The translations under genes were made by a program, and so were the position numbers. A stretch of DNA of 64,000 nt from the NCBI GenBank assembly GCA_964034945.1, contig OZ035961.1, positions 12,479,501 to 12,543,500 of the forward strand, written 5' to 3'. The stretch is from Chrysopilus asiliformis (Eukaryota; Arthropoda; Insecta; Diptera; Rhagionidae). Shown one piece after another: positions 28,601-36,695 of the stretch; the stretch's first letter is position 1; each line of letters opens with the position of its first letter. Under the pieces are notes generated by a model that ran no database searches, was not told the origin of the DNA, and saw only the letters and a list, made by a program, of their open reading frames with translations.

Positions 28601-31600
28601 TTGGGTTCATTCCTCCCGAGCTTTTTGCATTATAAAACACTTCAATTCTATTAAATTATCGTACTTTTGATGCTGATGCTGTCACATTATGCTTGAAAAT
28701 GCTCGGAAAACCAGAAATTCAATATATAAAAAGAATTTTCCTCTGATGTTCTACAATTTTGATTGTTTTAACCATAAAAAATTAAATAAGACCCATAATA
28801 AATAATAAATTTAATAAAAAATGTTTAAAACTAAAACGAATTTATTTTATTTTCTCACGCTTTTTTGTTGGAATATTGCATTTATATTGAGTAGAAAGTT
28901 ATTTGCTTAATCCAAGAATTTTTATTTTGCTGCTGCCGTTTATCATCTTTTTTTTTCTTCCGTCTTTCATTTGGAAATTTTATTTTGCGGCTTAAAATGA
29001 CTGTTTGGAAAACTCATTCAAAGTCAACTTCTTCATTCTTCCAAGGACTTTTCCAACCCAACCAGGTAGTGAAAAGTGTGTGCTCGCTCGTTCTTTATTG
29101 TCCCATTTTCCTGTGTTTTTATTCATTTTCTGCACGAGCAATGTTTTTCTTTTTTGGAAAGTTTTAATGTTTAGTACTTTTACCTCATATTATATTTTAC
29201 ATTTTATTATTTTTTCAAAAAATCATTTGAATTTATAATTTGAAAAATTCGTTTGTTTTTTTCAGTTCAAAGACGGTCTTATTTACTTAAGAACATCCAC
29301 ACGTTATTGTTAACTTTTCTGTATATGCTTTTCGTTTACTTTGCATTCTTCAAAAACTTTTGCTGTTGTTTCTACATTATAAGAACGTATGAAGTTTCTA
29401 AACGTATGAAGTTTCTAACATTTTTTTATTATATTATACTCAACGTATTTAATTTCACTTGAAAATTTCTTTTGTTACACAAATATCGCAAGAGTTTTTT
29501 TGTTTCTCCGAGGAAAAAAAATACAAACTTACTTTAATCCTTCATAGGATATAAATTTATTCTTATCCTGTATTTTATGTATTTTATTTTTATTTATTTT
29601 TATTTTTTGAAACAGTGAACTGCTCAATTTTCGGACGTAAGAAGAAGCAATGCCGAGACAAGTATTTGGCCAAACACAATGCCGTGTTCGATCAACTTGA
29701 CTTGGTTACATATGAAGAGGTTGTTAAAGTGCCAGGTAAGCTACAACTTTCGAAAAATATGTTGGGAATTCAAGTCCTGCAATATTTAATCTAAATCACT
29801 TCATTTTCTTATCCTGTGTAGTTGGAGATCCCAACTTTCAAAGGAAAACATTAGTTTTATTGGGCGCACATGGTGTCGGCCGACGTCATATCAAAAATAC
29901 ACTTATAGCTAAATATCCGGATAAGTATGCCTATCCAATACCACGTAAGTGAACAATTTTTTTTAAACTAGCTTAACCTTTAACTGTCGACGTGGGGTCC
30001 CACTGACCCCTCGCTTTTACGATTTCTAAGATTCGAAAACTTTTCCCCAATTCGGCCACAATAAAAGTTGATTACTTATAAATAAATTCCTTTGATTTTA
30101 GACCTGTAAACATGCCTAAGTGATTTCATTTTAAAGCTTGGCAAAATTTCAAAATAAGCTATAGAAAAATTATAGCAAAACTATAGAGATCTAAACTATA
30201 GCCCCCCACGTCCATGGAAATGTGAAACATAAATCACGTTCAAAGTTAAAGGTTAAATACACGAAATCTGAAAGATTAATTTATGCATTTTTAATTCCCT
30301 GTGAACAAAAATATTGAAAACTTCATCAAGGAAAATTAAGAAAAAAAGTTCTTTGCGAATTTTCTCTAAAAAGAAGGAAACTTTGTAAAATTTTTAAAGT
30401 TAAAGAAAAGATACAGAAATTATTAATAAAAACTTATAACCTATTCATAAAAAAGTTTTAGATTTCGTGTTAAATTTTGTTAAATGGCAGTCTTAGGTGA
30501 TATTCTTACAAAAAAACTTAATAACTCTTTCAGATACAACGAGACCGCCTCGACCAGACGAAGAAAATGGTCGTAGCTATTATTTCGTATCGCACGATGA
30601 AATGATGGCTGACATTGCGGCTAATGAGTACCTCGAATATGGTAAGAATAATATTTGAAAACTTGGTATATATAGCACATCATTGAAATGGCTCAAAAGT
30701 GGTTTTTAATTCACCCAGATACATCCATATCCCAATGACCAATATTGGAATTTTTGTACCGTGTCCAAATGTACCACGCAATTTTCCTTTATAAAGTTTA
30801 AGAATATTTGTGAGAACATTTGGAATTATGGACCTTATGGTACAAAAAGGACAATTTTCACAGGAAAAAATCTTGGATTTCCAGTCAAAATTCCATAAAT
30901 CGTACCTTCGGTACTTGGTACAAAATGATTGGATATCGAATTGGTTTTCCGACCAATTTGGTCAATTGGGATGCTGTCAGAATTTCCGACGATCGAAATC
31001 AACGCACACATTATAATTTTCTTAGTTAACATTATTATTAAAATACAATTAATTTGATTGACTTGAAATTTTGTCCACATACGTAACTCCGATGACAATA
31101 CAATATTTTCTCTACTTTGCCCTTGTAAGGATAAGGAAAGGTCCAGTAAAAATCGCTTGCTTATCCTTTTCCTTAATTTTTTCCAGAAAAAAAAACATCT
31201 GGGGGTGCTTGGGGTCGCTGGATCCGATTGTAACGTTAAGGAGTCAGTAAATCAATATTCTACCTCAAAATTTTGAATGTAAAGAATTTTATCGGGCTTT
31301 TCTGGGTTAAAGGTATTTTCATACCCAGTGCCCTAGAATTCTAGATGCAGAAATTTAAAATACAATGGATTGTAAAAAAATCGTCACACTTTTAGGGGCG
31401 GAAAGGGCAGTCGATGTCAAAATCGTAGTGTATTACACTCAGAAAAATGTACAGGTCAACTTTTTGTCAGGTTAACTCTGACCGCTAGCTGGCTTACAGA
31501 GGTTTCCATTACATGACATTACATCCTCAAAATGCCTATCTAAGGTCAACTCGTGCAGCTCCCAATGCCCTACTTCATTTGCTGGTGGCTTAATTTCAGA

Positions 31601-32573
31601 ATTTCTCCGACCACAGGTCAACACAGTTTTACTTTACCTCATGCAGGCGAACGCGCGCCTAGCCGAAGCCAATTACGCCGTATGTAGGTCGTCGAGTTAG
31701 CCTCCATTTTTCTGAGTGTAGTTGGAAATGGCAGGGGGGGGGGGCTCCATGAATGCCAAAATTAACGTGCCGTATTCTATGGCCAGTCCCATATTTTCCT
31801 ATTTTTATGAAGAAAATTTAAGATATTCAGCAAAAAAGAAGGGGTGCAAAATGTTATGAACATTTTTTGAATCACGTAAATGTTTTTTCGACAACCCAAC
31901 ATTTAGGAACCTTTTTTAAGGGAGAAATTCTAACGCCACAAAACCCCGGACACCCTTAGTTATGTCACACGGTCTTATACCGCCTGGTTACACCACACGG
32001 TACCACTTCCTATTAGCAGTTTTGTTGTATAAGATAGACTACTAACCAAAAATCATAATAGGTATAATTCAGGATTTTTCTGCCGCATAAACCAATTTTA
32101 CAGATTACTAACTGAAGATAGTAAAAATGTTAAGTGCCCATTAACCGCTATTTTATAGGTACTCACGAAGATGCAATGTACGGAACAAAATTGGATACAA
32201 TACGACGTATTCATACGGAGGGTAAAATGGCAATACTCGATGTTGAACCGCAAGCATTGAAAATTTTACGTACAGCCGAATTTACACCGTATGTTGTATT
32301 TATAGCAGCGCCGTCATTACAGAACATCGCCGACGTAAAAAATGTAAAACAATATTTAAAAATTATTTTAACTAAATAAAAATTCAATTTTAGTACGACG
32401 GTAGTTTGGAACGTCTCGCCAAGGAATCGGAAATGTTACGGCAAGCCTATGGACACTTTTTCGATTTGACAATCGTTAATAATGATATTGGCGAAACGAT
32501 AGCAACGCTAGAAAATGCCATCGACAAGGTTCATACAACACCACAATGGGTACCAGTTTCTTGGCTGTACTGA
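4427..32573 (+). CDS. CASK: CASK (MAGUK scaffold), 3' half, ten exons
   Basis: Gene-level entry. Exons 4427-4612, 5545-5709, 10327-10395, 17564-17662, 19592-19730, 29616-29735, 29822-29944, 30534-30641, 32159-32334 and 32394-32573 join to 1365 nt: 454 residues and a TGA. Seen: PDZ (residues about 46-135), SH3 (about 141-210), basic hook with GRKKKQ, and GUK (about 267-454). Known of the family: CASK is a membrane-associated scaffold at synapses and epithelial junctions. It binds neurexin and syndecan tails through PDZ and actin/4.1 through the hook, and it partners Mint/Veli through the kinase/L27 half, which lies upstream of this window. The GUK P-loop reads GAHGVGRRH rather than the GxxGxGK of real guanylate kinases, so it should be catalytically inactive, as in other CASK proteins. 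Nine introns (59 to 9885 nt) separate the exons; all are GT-AG except the fifth, which is GC-AG. The gene is 5'-partial only because of the window edge. Confidence 0.97.
5311..5375. repeat. CTGTCCA-type MITE fragment
   Basis: AGCTGTCCACATAATACGTC followed by ACGCC and a C-rich stretch (ACCCCTCACCCTC) matches one end of the family at 17726. Only one end is present. Confidence 0.5.
5545..5709 (+). CDS. CASK: CASK exon: PDZ core
   Basis: The 165-nt, phase-0 exon has 55 codons. It starts GITLKM, the PDZ carboxylate-binding loop region, directly after CACACAG at 5538-5544. It continues through [14 protein letters not shown] and [10 protein letters not shown] and ends QLQRML before GTAAGT at 5710. 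Known: the CASK PDZ recognises class II C-termini of neurexin and syndecan. The loop residues MTEDGR replace MNELNH of the human protein, a normally variable stretch. The first ATG at 5560 is internal to the exon and is not a start. Confidence 0.97.
6275..6643 (-). other. Unrecognised open stretch in a GC-richer intronic island
   Basis: A 122-codon open frame on the minus strand. It begins at GTG rather than ATG and ends in a basic tail ([16 protein letters not shown]). I recognise no domain. The surrounding 1 kb is clearly less AT-rich than the rest of the intron, which favours an old insertion (transposon or retrocopy) or a nested gene. No promoter or splice pattern decides it. Confidence 0.15.
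7235..7822 (+). mobile_element. Mini-me-like element with GTCY microsatellite
   Basis: It starts TATACCCGTATGGTGAAACC, contains GTTTGTAACGC and AATGAATTACACCAG, then a GTCY tetranucleotide array (7366-7432), AGCTAGAGACTTGAAATTTT, CTCGAAAACGGT and TAGCTTTTGTTATGTTT. The same block order recurs at 45030 and 55020. The combination of a TA-rich start, a conserved core and GTCY repeats is that described for dipteran mini-me elements. ACCCGTATGGTGA at 7238 recurs inverted as TCACCATACGGGT near 7764. No protein is encoded. Confidence 0.7.
7366..7432 (+). repeat. GTCY tetranucleotide microsatellite
   Basis: An uninterrupted run of GTCC/GTCT units. It is the longest GTCY tract in the window; shorter decayed ones are near 45060 and 55120. 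Confidence 0.9.
7939..8015. repeat. CCCAARYAACAT-type MITE fragment
   Basis: CCCAAACAACATCCAAGTCA followed by ACCGTGATGTTAGCAGTTGA matches the short palindromic element at 36187-36276. The right half is decayed. Confidence 0.45.
8395..8800 (+). pseudogene. Non-LTR retrotransposon reverse-transcriptase tail, broken
   Basis: The + strand reads [20 protein letters not shown], then LRWKDGV, then after a one-base frame change [20 protein letters not shown] and LWRG. This is the familiar GRL-(R)GRP-LRW-D-V, NWR-ARDR-W block at the C-terminal end of non-LTR (RTE/jockey-like) polyproteins. At least one frameshift and stops are present. A GA-rich tract (8768-8790) follows. The first third is missing. 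A close, inverted copy lies at 47815-48115. Confidence 0.7.
10327..10395 (+). CDS. CASK: CASK exon: end of PDZ and linker
   Basis: The 69-nt, phase-0 exon has 23 codons, [20 protein letters not shown] followed by PCE. It gives the last PDZ beta strand (VTFKIVPSY) and the start of the PDZ-SH3 linker. It is bounded by TTTCAG (10321-10326) and GAG|GTAAGA (10396). It is too short to stand out as an ORF and was placed by homology and phase. The long serine-rich linker of vertebrate CASK is absent, as in flies. Confidence 0.95.
11320..11800 (+). repeat. Diverged repeat family, copy 1
   Basis: It shares an ordered set of blocks with 58370-58890: ATCTC(A/G)ATAACGGTAAAA, TTGAACCACC, AATCGC, TTTTTTAAATA(A/G)CG, GCCATTTTG, TAAAATTTCAT and a final ACAGACTGACA. 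The copies are diverged but collinear. It lacks coding potential. The trailing GACA units recall the complement of the mini-me microsatellite, so it may be related. Confidence 0.55.
12938..12958 (+). repeat. CA dinucleotide microsatellite
   Basis: A short (AC)n run within the 7-kb CASK intron. Confidence 0.8.
13642..13671 (+). CDS. Candidate cassette microexon in the CASK PDZ-SH3 linker
   Basis: Thirty nucleotides lie between an AG acceptor (TTAACATGCAG, with a T-rich tract upstream) and a GTAAGT donor at 13672. In phase 0, the phase of both flanking CASK exons, they read [10 protein letters not shown], so inclusion adds ten residues and keeps the frame. MAGUK linkers are common sites of alternative microexons. 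Against it: the base before the donor is A rather than G, the peptide matches nothing I recall from CASK, and a competing AG six bases later would give an in-frame stop. This is inference only. Confidence 0.3.
14561..15007. mobile_element. 447-bp inverted-repeat MITE, TTA target duplication
   Basis: The left end reads CCCCCGTCGCACACTTGGGC and the right end, reverse-complemented, reads CCTCCGTCGCACACTTCAGC. TTA flanks both sides (14558-14560 and 15008-15010). The element is far less AT-rich than the intron around it. It carries internal copies of the terminal motif, for example CGCACACTTCAGCG near 14672, and many TAGCT/GCGTAGT variants. No open frame was found. A TTA duplication with such ends fits a PIF/Harbinger-type non-autonomous element; the superfamily is inferred. 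Confidence 0.8.
17564..17662 (+). CDS. CASK: CASK exon: SH3, first half
   Basis: The 99-nt, phase-0 exon has 33 codons from [19 protein letters not shown] to FQTGDILQ. It carries the SH3 ALYDY-equivalent (AQFDYNP) and the acidic RT-loop residues. It is bounded by TTGAACAG (ends 17563) and CAG|GTAAGT (17663). It follows exon 10327-10395 directly in known fly CASK order. Confidence 0.96.
17726..17888. mobile_element. CTGTCCAT-type MITE, 163 bp
   Basis: Left end GGGCTGTCTATAAAATACGC pairs with right-end GTGACGTATTTTATAAACAT. It sits 63 bases after the SH3 exon donor. This is the best-preserved copy of the family. Confidence 0.65.
19592..19730 (+). CDS. CASK: CASK exon: SH3, second half, ends at a GC donor
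   Basis: The 139-nt exon encodes [19 protein letters not shown], then [16 protein letters not shown] and DKTKQEQ, plus one extra base (phase 1). It contains the SH3 WW pair and the IPSPELQEW stretch typical of CASK. The 3' end is AAG|GCAAGT, a GC donor, rather than GT. Its last G joins TG of the exon at 29616 to make the valine of EQVNCS. Using the GT four bases downstream (GTATAG) would put the next exon out of frame and reach TAA within a few codons. Confidence 0.95.
20593..20824. mobile_element. 232-bp CCCAAG-type MITE
   Basis: Ends CCCAAGAAACAATTTG and, reversed, CCCAAGTAACAATTTG are inverted repeats. The interior is full of GTAACC/GGTTTC variants. No ORF and no clear target duplication. 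Related short elements are at 36187 and 7939. Confidence 0.65.
20937..21175. mobile_element. 239-bp TTAA-flanked MITE
   Basis: Perfect 16-bp ends CACTCTAACTGCCACG are flanked by TTAA at 20933-20936 and 21176-21179. The next bases are also related (CAGTTTTAAG versus TCAGTCAAAAAG). Fits a piggyBac-type non-autonomous element; no coding sequence. Confidence 0.85.
22560..22613 (+). CDS. Candidate 54-nt cassette exon in the CASK SH3-hook linker
   Basis: The 54-nt segment lies between AATCAG (ends 22559) and CAG|GTATTA (22614). In the required phase 1 it reads [18 protein letters not shown] without a stop, and both the frame and the phase into exon 29616 are preserved. It would insert 18 residues after KTKQEQ, before [11 protein letters not shown], where MAGUKs often vary by splicing. 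It is less AT-rich than the flanking intron. The polypyrimidine tract is weak and no homologous insert is known to me, so use is unproven. Confidence 0.4.
23419..23986. mobile_element. 568-bp self-similar palindromic MITE
   Basis: The terminal repeat is ATGCGGCGGTCACACGACGC, with right end ATGCGGCAGTCACACGACGC, flanked by TA on both sides. Inside, the same end block is repeated directly at about 23534 and inverted at about 23489. TAGTAGCGCTGGCAA variants recur throughout. Open frames here (23428-23641) are by-products of the repeat, not genes. Confidence 0.75.
24217..24560. mobile_element. Long imperfect inverted repeat (MITE), about 340 bp
   Basis: Left arm GGGTTTCACTTTCGTTGTAC, GGTAATTTGCTCTAGT and AAGCTCTTTTTT pairs with the right arm AAAAAAGAGCTTAATG, ACTAGACCAAATTACC and GTACAACGAATGTGAAACCC. 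The outer arms (CTAACTTTTG on the left, CAAAAGTTAG on the right) also pair. No coding capacity. Confidence 0.65.
29616..29735 (+). CDS. CASK: CASK exon: hook
   Basis: The 120-nt exon enters in phase 1 and leaves in phase 1. It encodes [20 protein letters not shown] and then [25 protein letters not shown] is the basic hook that in CASK binds protein 4.1. The acceptor is GAAACAG (ends 29615) and the donor is CAG|GTAAGC (29736). Confidence 0.97.
29822..29944 (+). CDS. CASK: CASK exon: start of GUK domain
   Basis: The 123-nt exon is phase 1 at both ends. It reads [20 protein letters not shown] and continues [20 protein letters not shown]. The degenerate P-loop (GAHGVGRRH) lacks the lysine needed for phosphate binding, as expected of CASK. 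The preceding intron is only 86 nt (29736-29821, ending TGTGTAG); the donor is CAC|GTAAGT at 29945. Confidence 0.97.
29977..30252. mobile_element. 276-bp TTAA-flanked MITE in a GUK intron
   Basis: Ends CCTTTAACTGTCGACGTGGG and, from the right, CCTTTAACTTTGAACGTG are flanked by TTAA (29973-29976 and 30253-30256). A second inner complementary pair (GACGTGGGG on the left, CCCCCACGTC on the right) lies inside. No coding potential. TTAA duplication and CCTTTAAC-like ends fit piggyBac-type non-autonomous elements; assignment is inferred. Confidence 0.8.
30534..30641 (+). CDS. CASK: CASK exon: GUK, middle
   Basis: The 108-nt exon is phase 1 at both ends. It encodes [20 protein letters not shown] followed by [23 protein letters not shown] and the YYFV/EYLEYG stretches are the GMP-binding-like region retained by MAGUK GUK domains, now a protein-binding surface. 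It is bounded by TTTCAG (ends 30533) and TATG|GTAAGA (30642). Confidence 0.97.
31367..31790. mobile_element. CTGTCCAT-type MITE split by another MITE
   Basis: The left end resembles GGATTGTAAAAAAATCGTCA and the right end, reverse-complemented, reads GGACTGGCCATAGAATACGG. Both are diverged forms of the GGCTGTCCATAAAATACG terminus seen at 17726. A G run is at about 31734-31744. The 283-bp element at 31436-31718 sits in the middle and is younger than this host. Confidence 0.5.
31436..31718. mobile_element. 283-bp Tc1/mariner-type MITE, TA duplication
   Basis: Ends CACTCAGAAAAATG match as an inverted repeat, and TA flanks both sides (31434-31435 and 31719-31720). The interior has no open frame. 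A TA duplication and CAC-starting ends are typical of Tc1/mariner-derived MITEs. The element at 60990 shares the CAC-AGAAAAA-type terminus. Confidence 0.75.
32159..32334 (+). CDS. CASK: CASK exon: GUK, late part
   Basis: The 176-nt exon enters in phase 1 and leaves in phase 0. It reads [20 protein letters not shown], then [20 protein letters not shown] and [18 protein letters not shown]. The acceptor is TTTTATAG (ends 32158) and the donor is GAC|GTAAAA at 32335. The intron that follows is only 59 nt (32335-32393), close to the minimum used by flies. The ATG at 32179 is internal. Confidence 0.97.
32394..32573 (+). CDS. CASK: CASK last coding exon: GUK C terminus and stop
   Basis: The 180-nt exon in phase 0 encodes [40 protein letters not shown] and [19 protein letters not shown], then TGA at 32571-32573. 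The PQWVPVSW(L/V)Y ending is the invariant C terminus of CASK. The acceptor is CAATTTTAG (ends 32393). Confidence 0.98.
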   Translation, partial: YDGSLERLAKESEMLRQAYGHFFDLTIVNNDIGETIATLENAIDKVHTTPQWVPVSWLY

Positions 32574-32930
32574 CAAGACAGTGAATTAGAATGTCCCGAT
32601 TGTTTGGAAGGATGCGATTGTGATTGCGATCTAGACTCACAATTTGATCTGAAGTAAATTACCAACCAAAGCAACATTCAACAGCAGAAGAAGAATGAAA
32701 ACGTGCAAGAAAAGTTGATAAAAACAAATGCATCAAACATCAAATATTTAAGTAATTTTAACCAAAAAAACAAATATATATTTACACCCACAACACAGCA
32801 TAATAATCACAATAAAATAACAACCAAAAAATATCTATCTTTATTGTGCAAATTTATAAGCATTAACAACAGAAAACACCAGCAACGCAAATCAACTAAA
32901 GTTTAATAAAAACCACAGAAAAAAAAAACA
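32574..32930 (+). other. CASK proximal 3' UTR
   Basis: Sequence after the TGA. It is A-rich with CAA/AAC runs and no conserved open frame. Poly(A) signals are at 32811-32816 and 32905-32910 (AATAAA), the second followed by an A run. The end is inferred from these signals only. Confidence 0.65.
32905..32910 (+). promoter_or_regulatory. Poly(A) signal AATAAA for CASK
   Basis: AATAAA lies 332 nt after the stop codon. A weaker option is AATAAA at 32811-32816. Many more AATAAA hexamers exist further downstream (for example near 40610), so a longer UTR isoform is possible. Confidence 0.5.
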
Positions 32931-34351
32931 AAAATTTATGCTTATTAAATCATTGCTGTATTTCACTCAACGACATTCAATCTATACTTTTTCAAAAAGA
33001 AAGTCTACTTTTACTTTTTCAAACAAAAATTAAAACTATTTTCCATCATTTTATTAATTTTGTAAACATTTTAGTCACAAAGATCATCTTTCTTCCTTAA
33101 GTTTTATTATAACTGTAAAAGAAAATTCACAATTTTACTATAATTCCATTTTTACAATCAAAAAGAAAAAATATTGCTTCCAAAAAAAGTTAAGATATGA
33201 TATGCAGAAAGACACAAATTAGTTATTAAGTAGGTAAACGGTATTTCAATTACTAATAATTGTTTTTTTTTTTTTTTGATTCTTGACAATTTCTATTAAA
33301 TTTGATAATTTTTAGTTTTCAAATTTCATTGAGGAATAATTCTATTTAACTGAAATTTGCATCGTTGCACAAAGATCATAAAATAAAATACATTTTGAGA
33401 AATTTGGGTTAATTATTTCTTGGGTTGTCTATCTTATGGGAAAATGTTGCTGTTTCAATTTCCTATGCAATTAGAATCAGGAATTTCGCAGATATTCCTG
33501 GTGTAATTTTGTTTAAAGAAATGTTTAAAGAAAAAAAAGTTTCACTCTCGGTTAAATAGCACGAGTTTTCAAGTCCCTATAGAAAGTATGGCCAGAAACT
33601 TTAAATAAGATGAGAGTTCTGTGAGAAATATACTTAAAATGTTAGAAGATCTTGTTTTGTTCAAGACACGGACAATTTTAAGGTCACTTTCGACGATATT
33701 CCAATTCACGTGAAATTGTAGGTGCAGCAGCAGCGAAGCCGCGTCTGTTATATGCATCTTTCGAAAAAAAAGTACAACCAAATAACTGGTGAATCCAAGA
33801 CCGCACAAATCAGGGGGGCTCACCCTACTAGCATTTTTGAAGTCTGGCACGTAAGTGCCACCAATAGTGTATCTAATATAGTGACAGATACCAAATAGTA
33901 GGAAAGCTTTGGGGGAGGGGGGGTCCCTAATCACCGACCTCTCAAAAAGCATCTTCGAAATTAAGGTCTTCTAAAAGCTTACAGTTGTAAAAAAAAGTTC
34001 TAATCTTTGAAGAATCCACAAAAAAATCAAGTCGCTAGATGCACGGGGGGAGGTGGTGGGGGGATTTGTAGTTACGCCACTGGAAAAAAATTATAAATTG
34101 CTCAAGAATCTTGCAAAAAACAAAAATCTTGTGTGTGAGAATATTCCGTAAAAAATTAGGATGCTCTGCACTAGAAGGATTACATCCCAACAAGGAAAAT
34201 GTCGTATTGCGCAACAATATGGATTATGTTGTAGAACATTGACTGTGCAGACACTTTTCGCAATTTTTGGCCAATAACTAGCTTTTATTGTTTCATTAAA
34301 AACGATTGCCTATTTTATCGGGAGAAAAATTAACTTTCAATCAGAGAAACC

Positions 34352-34589
34352 CAGGGCACCAATCATGTATTCCGACGCGTCTCTGTCTTTCGACTTCGAC
34401 GCAGCTTTTAACTCTTGACTTCGCCATATCAGCAGCTTCAAATTTCCTGGAATGAGAGTCAGAATCACCTTTCGATTCATAGTGACGATTTCGCGAAATT
34501 TCAAGCTGCAAATATGGCGAAGTCAAGAGTCAAAAGCTGCGTCGAAGTCGAAAGACAAAGACGCGACGGAATAAATGATTGGTTCCCAG
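34352..34589. mobile_element. 238-bp hairpin MITE, copy 1
   Basis: The left arm starts CAGGGCACCAATCATGTATT and contains TTTCGACTTCGACGCAGCTT and CTTGACTTCGCCATAT. The right arm is its complement, ending GATTGGTTCCCAG. CAGGG-type ends suggest hAT, but no 8-bp duplication is visible. Same length as the copy at 37563. ORFs on both strands here are artefacts of the palindrome. Confidence 0.75.
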
Positions 34590-36186
34590 TTTTTCTTTAA
34601 AAAAGACTACTCTAAGAAAATATTTTGATTTCAGAAAGAAATATCTCAAATTTCGAAAAATTAAGACACATTTCTCATAATGTATTTTTAACAACATTCT
34701 ACCAATCGTTTTAAACGTCTTCATGCCACACATGCAAAAATAAATCATGCAAGCGAAACGGCAAAAAAACATACGTAAAATTTTCGAGAAGATTGCACAC
34801 AATCGACACTTTCACACTGATAACCTTTAATTTAAAAAACCAATGCAGAAAATTCAAAAAAAAATATTCAATTTAAATAAATAGCAAGGTATTAAACAAA
34901 AAGACAAAAAAAAACACACAATTAAAAAAAAACGTACATAAAAACTAGTAAAACAAGGAAAACAACAAAAAATTAATTTAATTGAGAATTAAATTTAAAT
35001 AAAAAAAAACACTTTAAAACAATGATAGTTAGAACGATATTCTACTAAATAAAGAACAACAATGTTAACATTAATATTAATATTTAAGATAATAATAATT
35101 TTTAAAGAAATTGAATTAAAAAAATTAAAAAAAGGTATATATATAAACTTTAAATATTTAAACACAAATGAAAAGACAGAATAATTGACGAACTGTTGAC
35201 AGATAGAGAGTTGAAGAAGATAAAACATACATTGCGTTATTAAAAATGAAAAAAAAAATTAAAAAGTAATTAAAAAACCCCACACCTTTAAAGATTGATC
35301 AATAAAATCATGAAATAATAAAAAAAAATCAAATCATAATAATAGCAAAATTGAAAACTTTGTTATCATCATCCACTCACTTAAAAGACAAAGAATTACT
35401 TGACAAAATCGTGTCACAAATTAACAATTTTGCACAGTCAAAGGAAAAAAAAAACTTACAATTGGCATACTCAGTTGTAGTCGTTATAAAAATGTAGTTA
35501 ACAGAATTAAATTAAATTTAATTCGATTTATTTTTTTAATATTTCATATCCTTTCCATTTCCACTTATTATTTTTTTATTTATTTTCTTTAATTAATTAT
35601 TGTTGTGAACATTGTTTTTCATTTGAATTGTTAATAAGCAAATAAGACGAATTTACAGTGAATATTTTTTTCTGTTAAAATGAAATTAACAAAATTGAAC
35701 AGATTTTAAGGACAAAATGAACGATTTAGTGAAATTTAATTGAAACATACTTAAAAGAAACACAAGTAATAATTGAAATGAATATGTATAAAATAGATTT
35801 AACACGATACAGGTTAATTAATCAGAAATATTCTCTCTTTAATAACAATCTTAAAATTGTTATAGGTTTCGTATTTAATGAAAAAAAAAGAATTAAATTA
35901 ATAAATGAAAATGAACGTTAACTAAAGAAAAATCTTACCACGTTTTTTATATAGAGTGAAATTAATTGATAAATTTTTGAGAAAACTTTTGATTCATATC
36001 TAGTTGGGAATTATTGTTCTGAGCAATCATCAAAGTTTTGAACATTTTGTTCTTTAGAAATTCAATTTTGATTTCAATTTTTTGTACTCAAAAAAATTGA
36101 TTATTTCTGACAGTTCTTTTTTTTAGAAATTTTCATGTCCCATTAGTCTTGATCAGGTGGGATTAAAATTTGGTATTGTTTGCGTT

Positions 36187-36276
36187 CCACAAGCAACATT
36201 TAACATCTACCGTGACGTTAGCGGTTGACATATGTCGGGACAACAACATCACGGTTGACATAAATGATGCTTGGGC
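36187..36276. mobile_element. 90-bp palindromic CCCAAG-type MITE
   Basis: Left CCACAAGCAACATTTAACAT and right (reversed) GCCCAAGCATCATTTATGTC are followed on both arms by ACCGTGA(C/T)GTT. It is nearly all arm, with a tiny loop around GTCGGGAC. Related to 20593 and 7939. Confidence 0.6.
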
Positions 36277-36695
36277 AATCTCTATATGACTTTTGTATTC
36301 ATATTGTTCAAAATATTCTTATTTTTTGTTACTTCATACCTACTACAGTCGAACCTCAATCTGGAGGGGAACGAAAAAATTGGGTTTTTTAGTTTAACCT
36401 GTGGCCATTTCAAGTCAACTCAATTTACTTTACCAAAATGAGTAGTGAAAACTGCTGCTTGGTACTACCAACATGATCTAAACCAGTAGTGTTCAACCGT
36501 CTTTTTTCGCAACCCCTTTTCCAACTATGGTAATCAACATGATAAACTTTGTTATCATCTTGTCACTTAAATGACTAAAATTACCAAAGGAAATTGTGTC
36601 AATAATTAGTATTCATAATTTTGCACAGTCCACAGAACTATAAATAGTTAGAGGAGGTAAAACTCCCCGGAAAAATGAGTGAAATACCTTAAAAC

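Larger units (their letters stand above)
19731..29615 (+). other. CASK intron (9885 nt), GC-AG type
   Basis: The intron starts GCAAGT and ends TTGAAACAG. It holds MITEs at 20593-20824, 20937-21175, 23419-23986 and 24217-24560, a candidate cassette exon at 22560-22613, and fragments of other repeats near 26765 and 27105. No second gene is seen; open frames within it are short and low-complexity. Confidence 0.75.
30642..32158 (+). other. CASK intron (1517 nt) with a MITE nested in another
   Basis: A GT-AG intron ending TTTTATAG. It contains the composite 31367-31790 (a TA-flanked MITE inside a CTGTCCAT-type element). The first 700 bases include an open stretch at 30810-31016 that I do not recognise and consider non-coding. 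Confidence 0.7.

Noticed and set aside
30810..31098. Overlapping open frames in a CASK intron
   Set aside because: Located between two well-defined GUK exons, with no conserved peptide and no splice sites that keep the frame.
33569..33952. 127-codon minus-strand open frame
   Set aside because: No recognisable domain, no splice or promoter context, and composition like neighbouring non-coding sequence.
34341..34600. Open frames on both strands with the shared peptide AKSRVKSCVEVERQRR
   Set aside because: The same hairpin repeat read from both sides; it recurs at 37546-37868 for the same reason.
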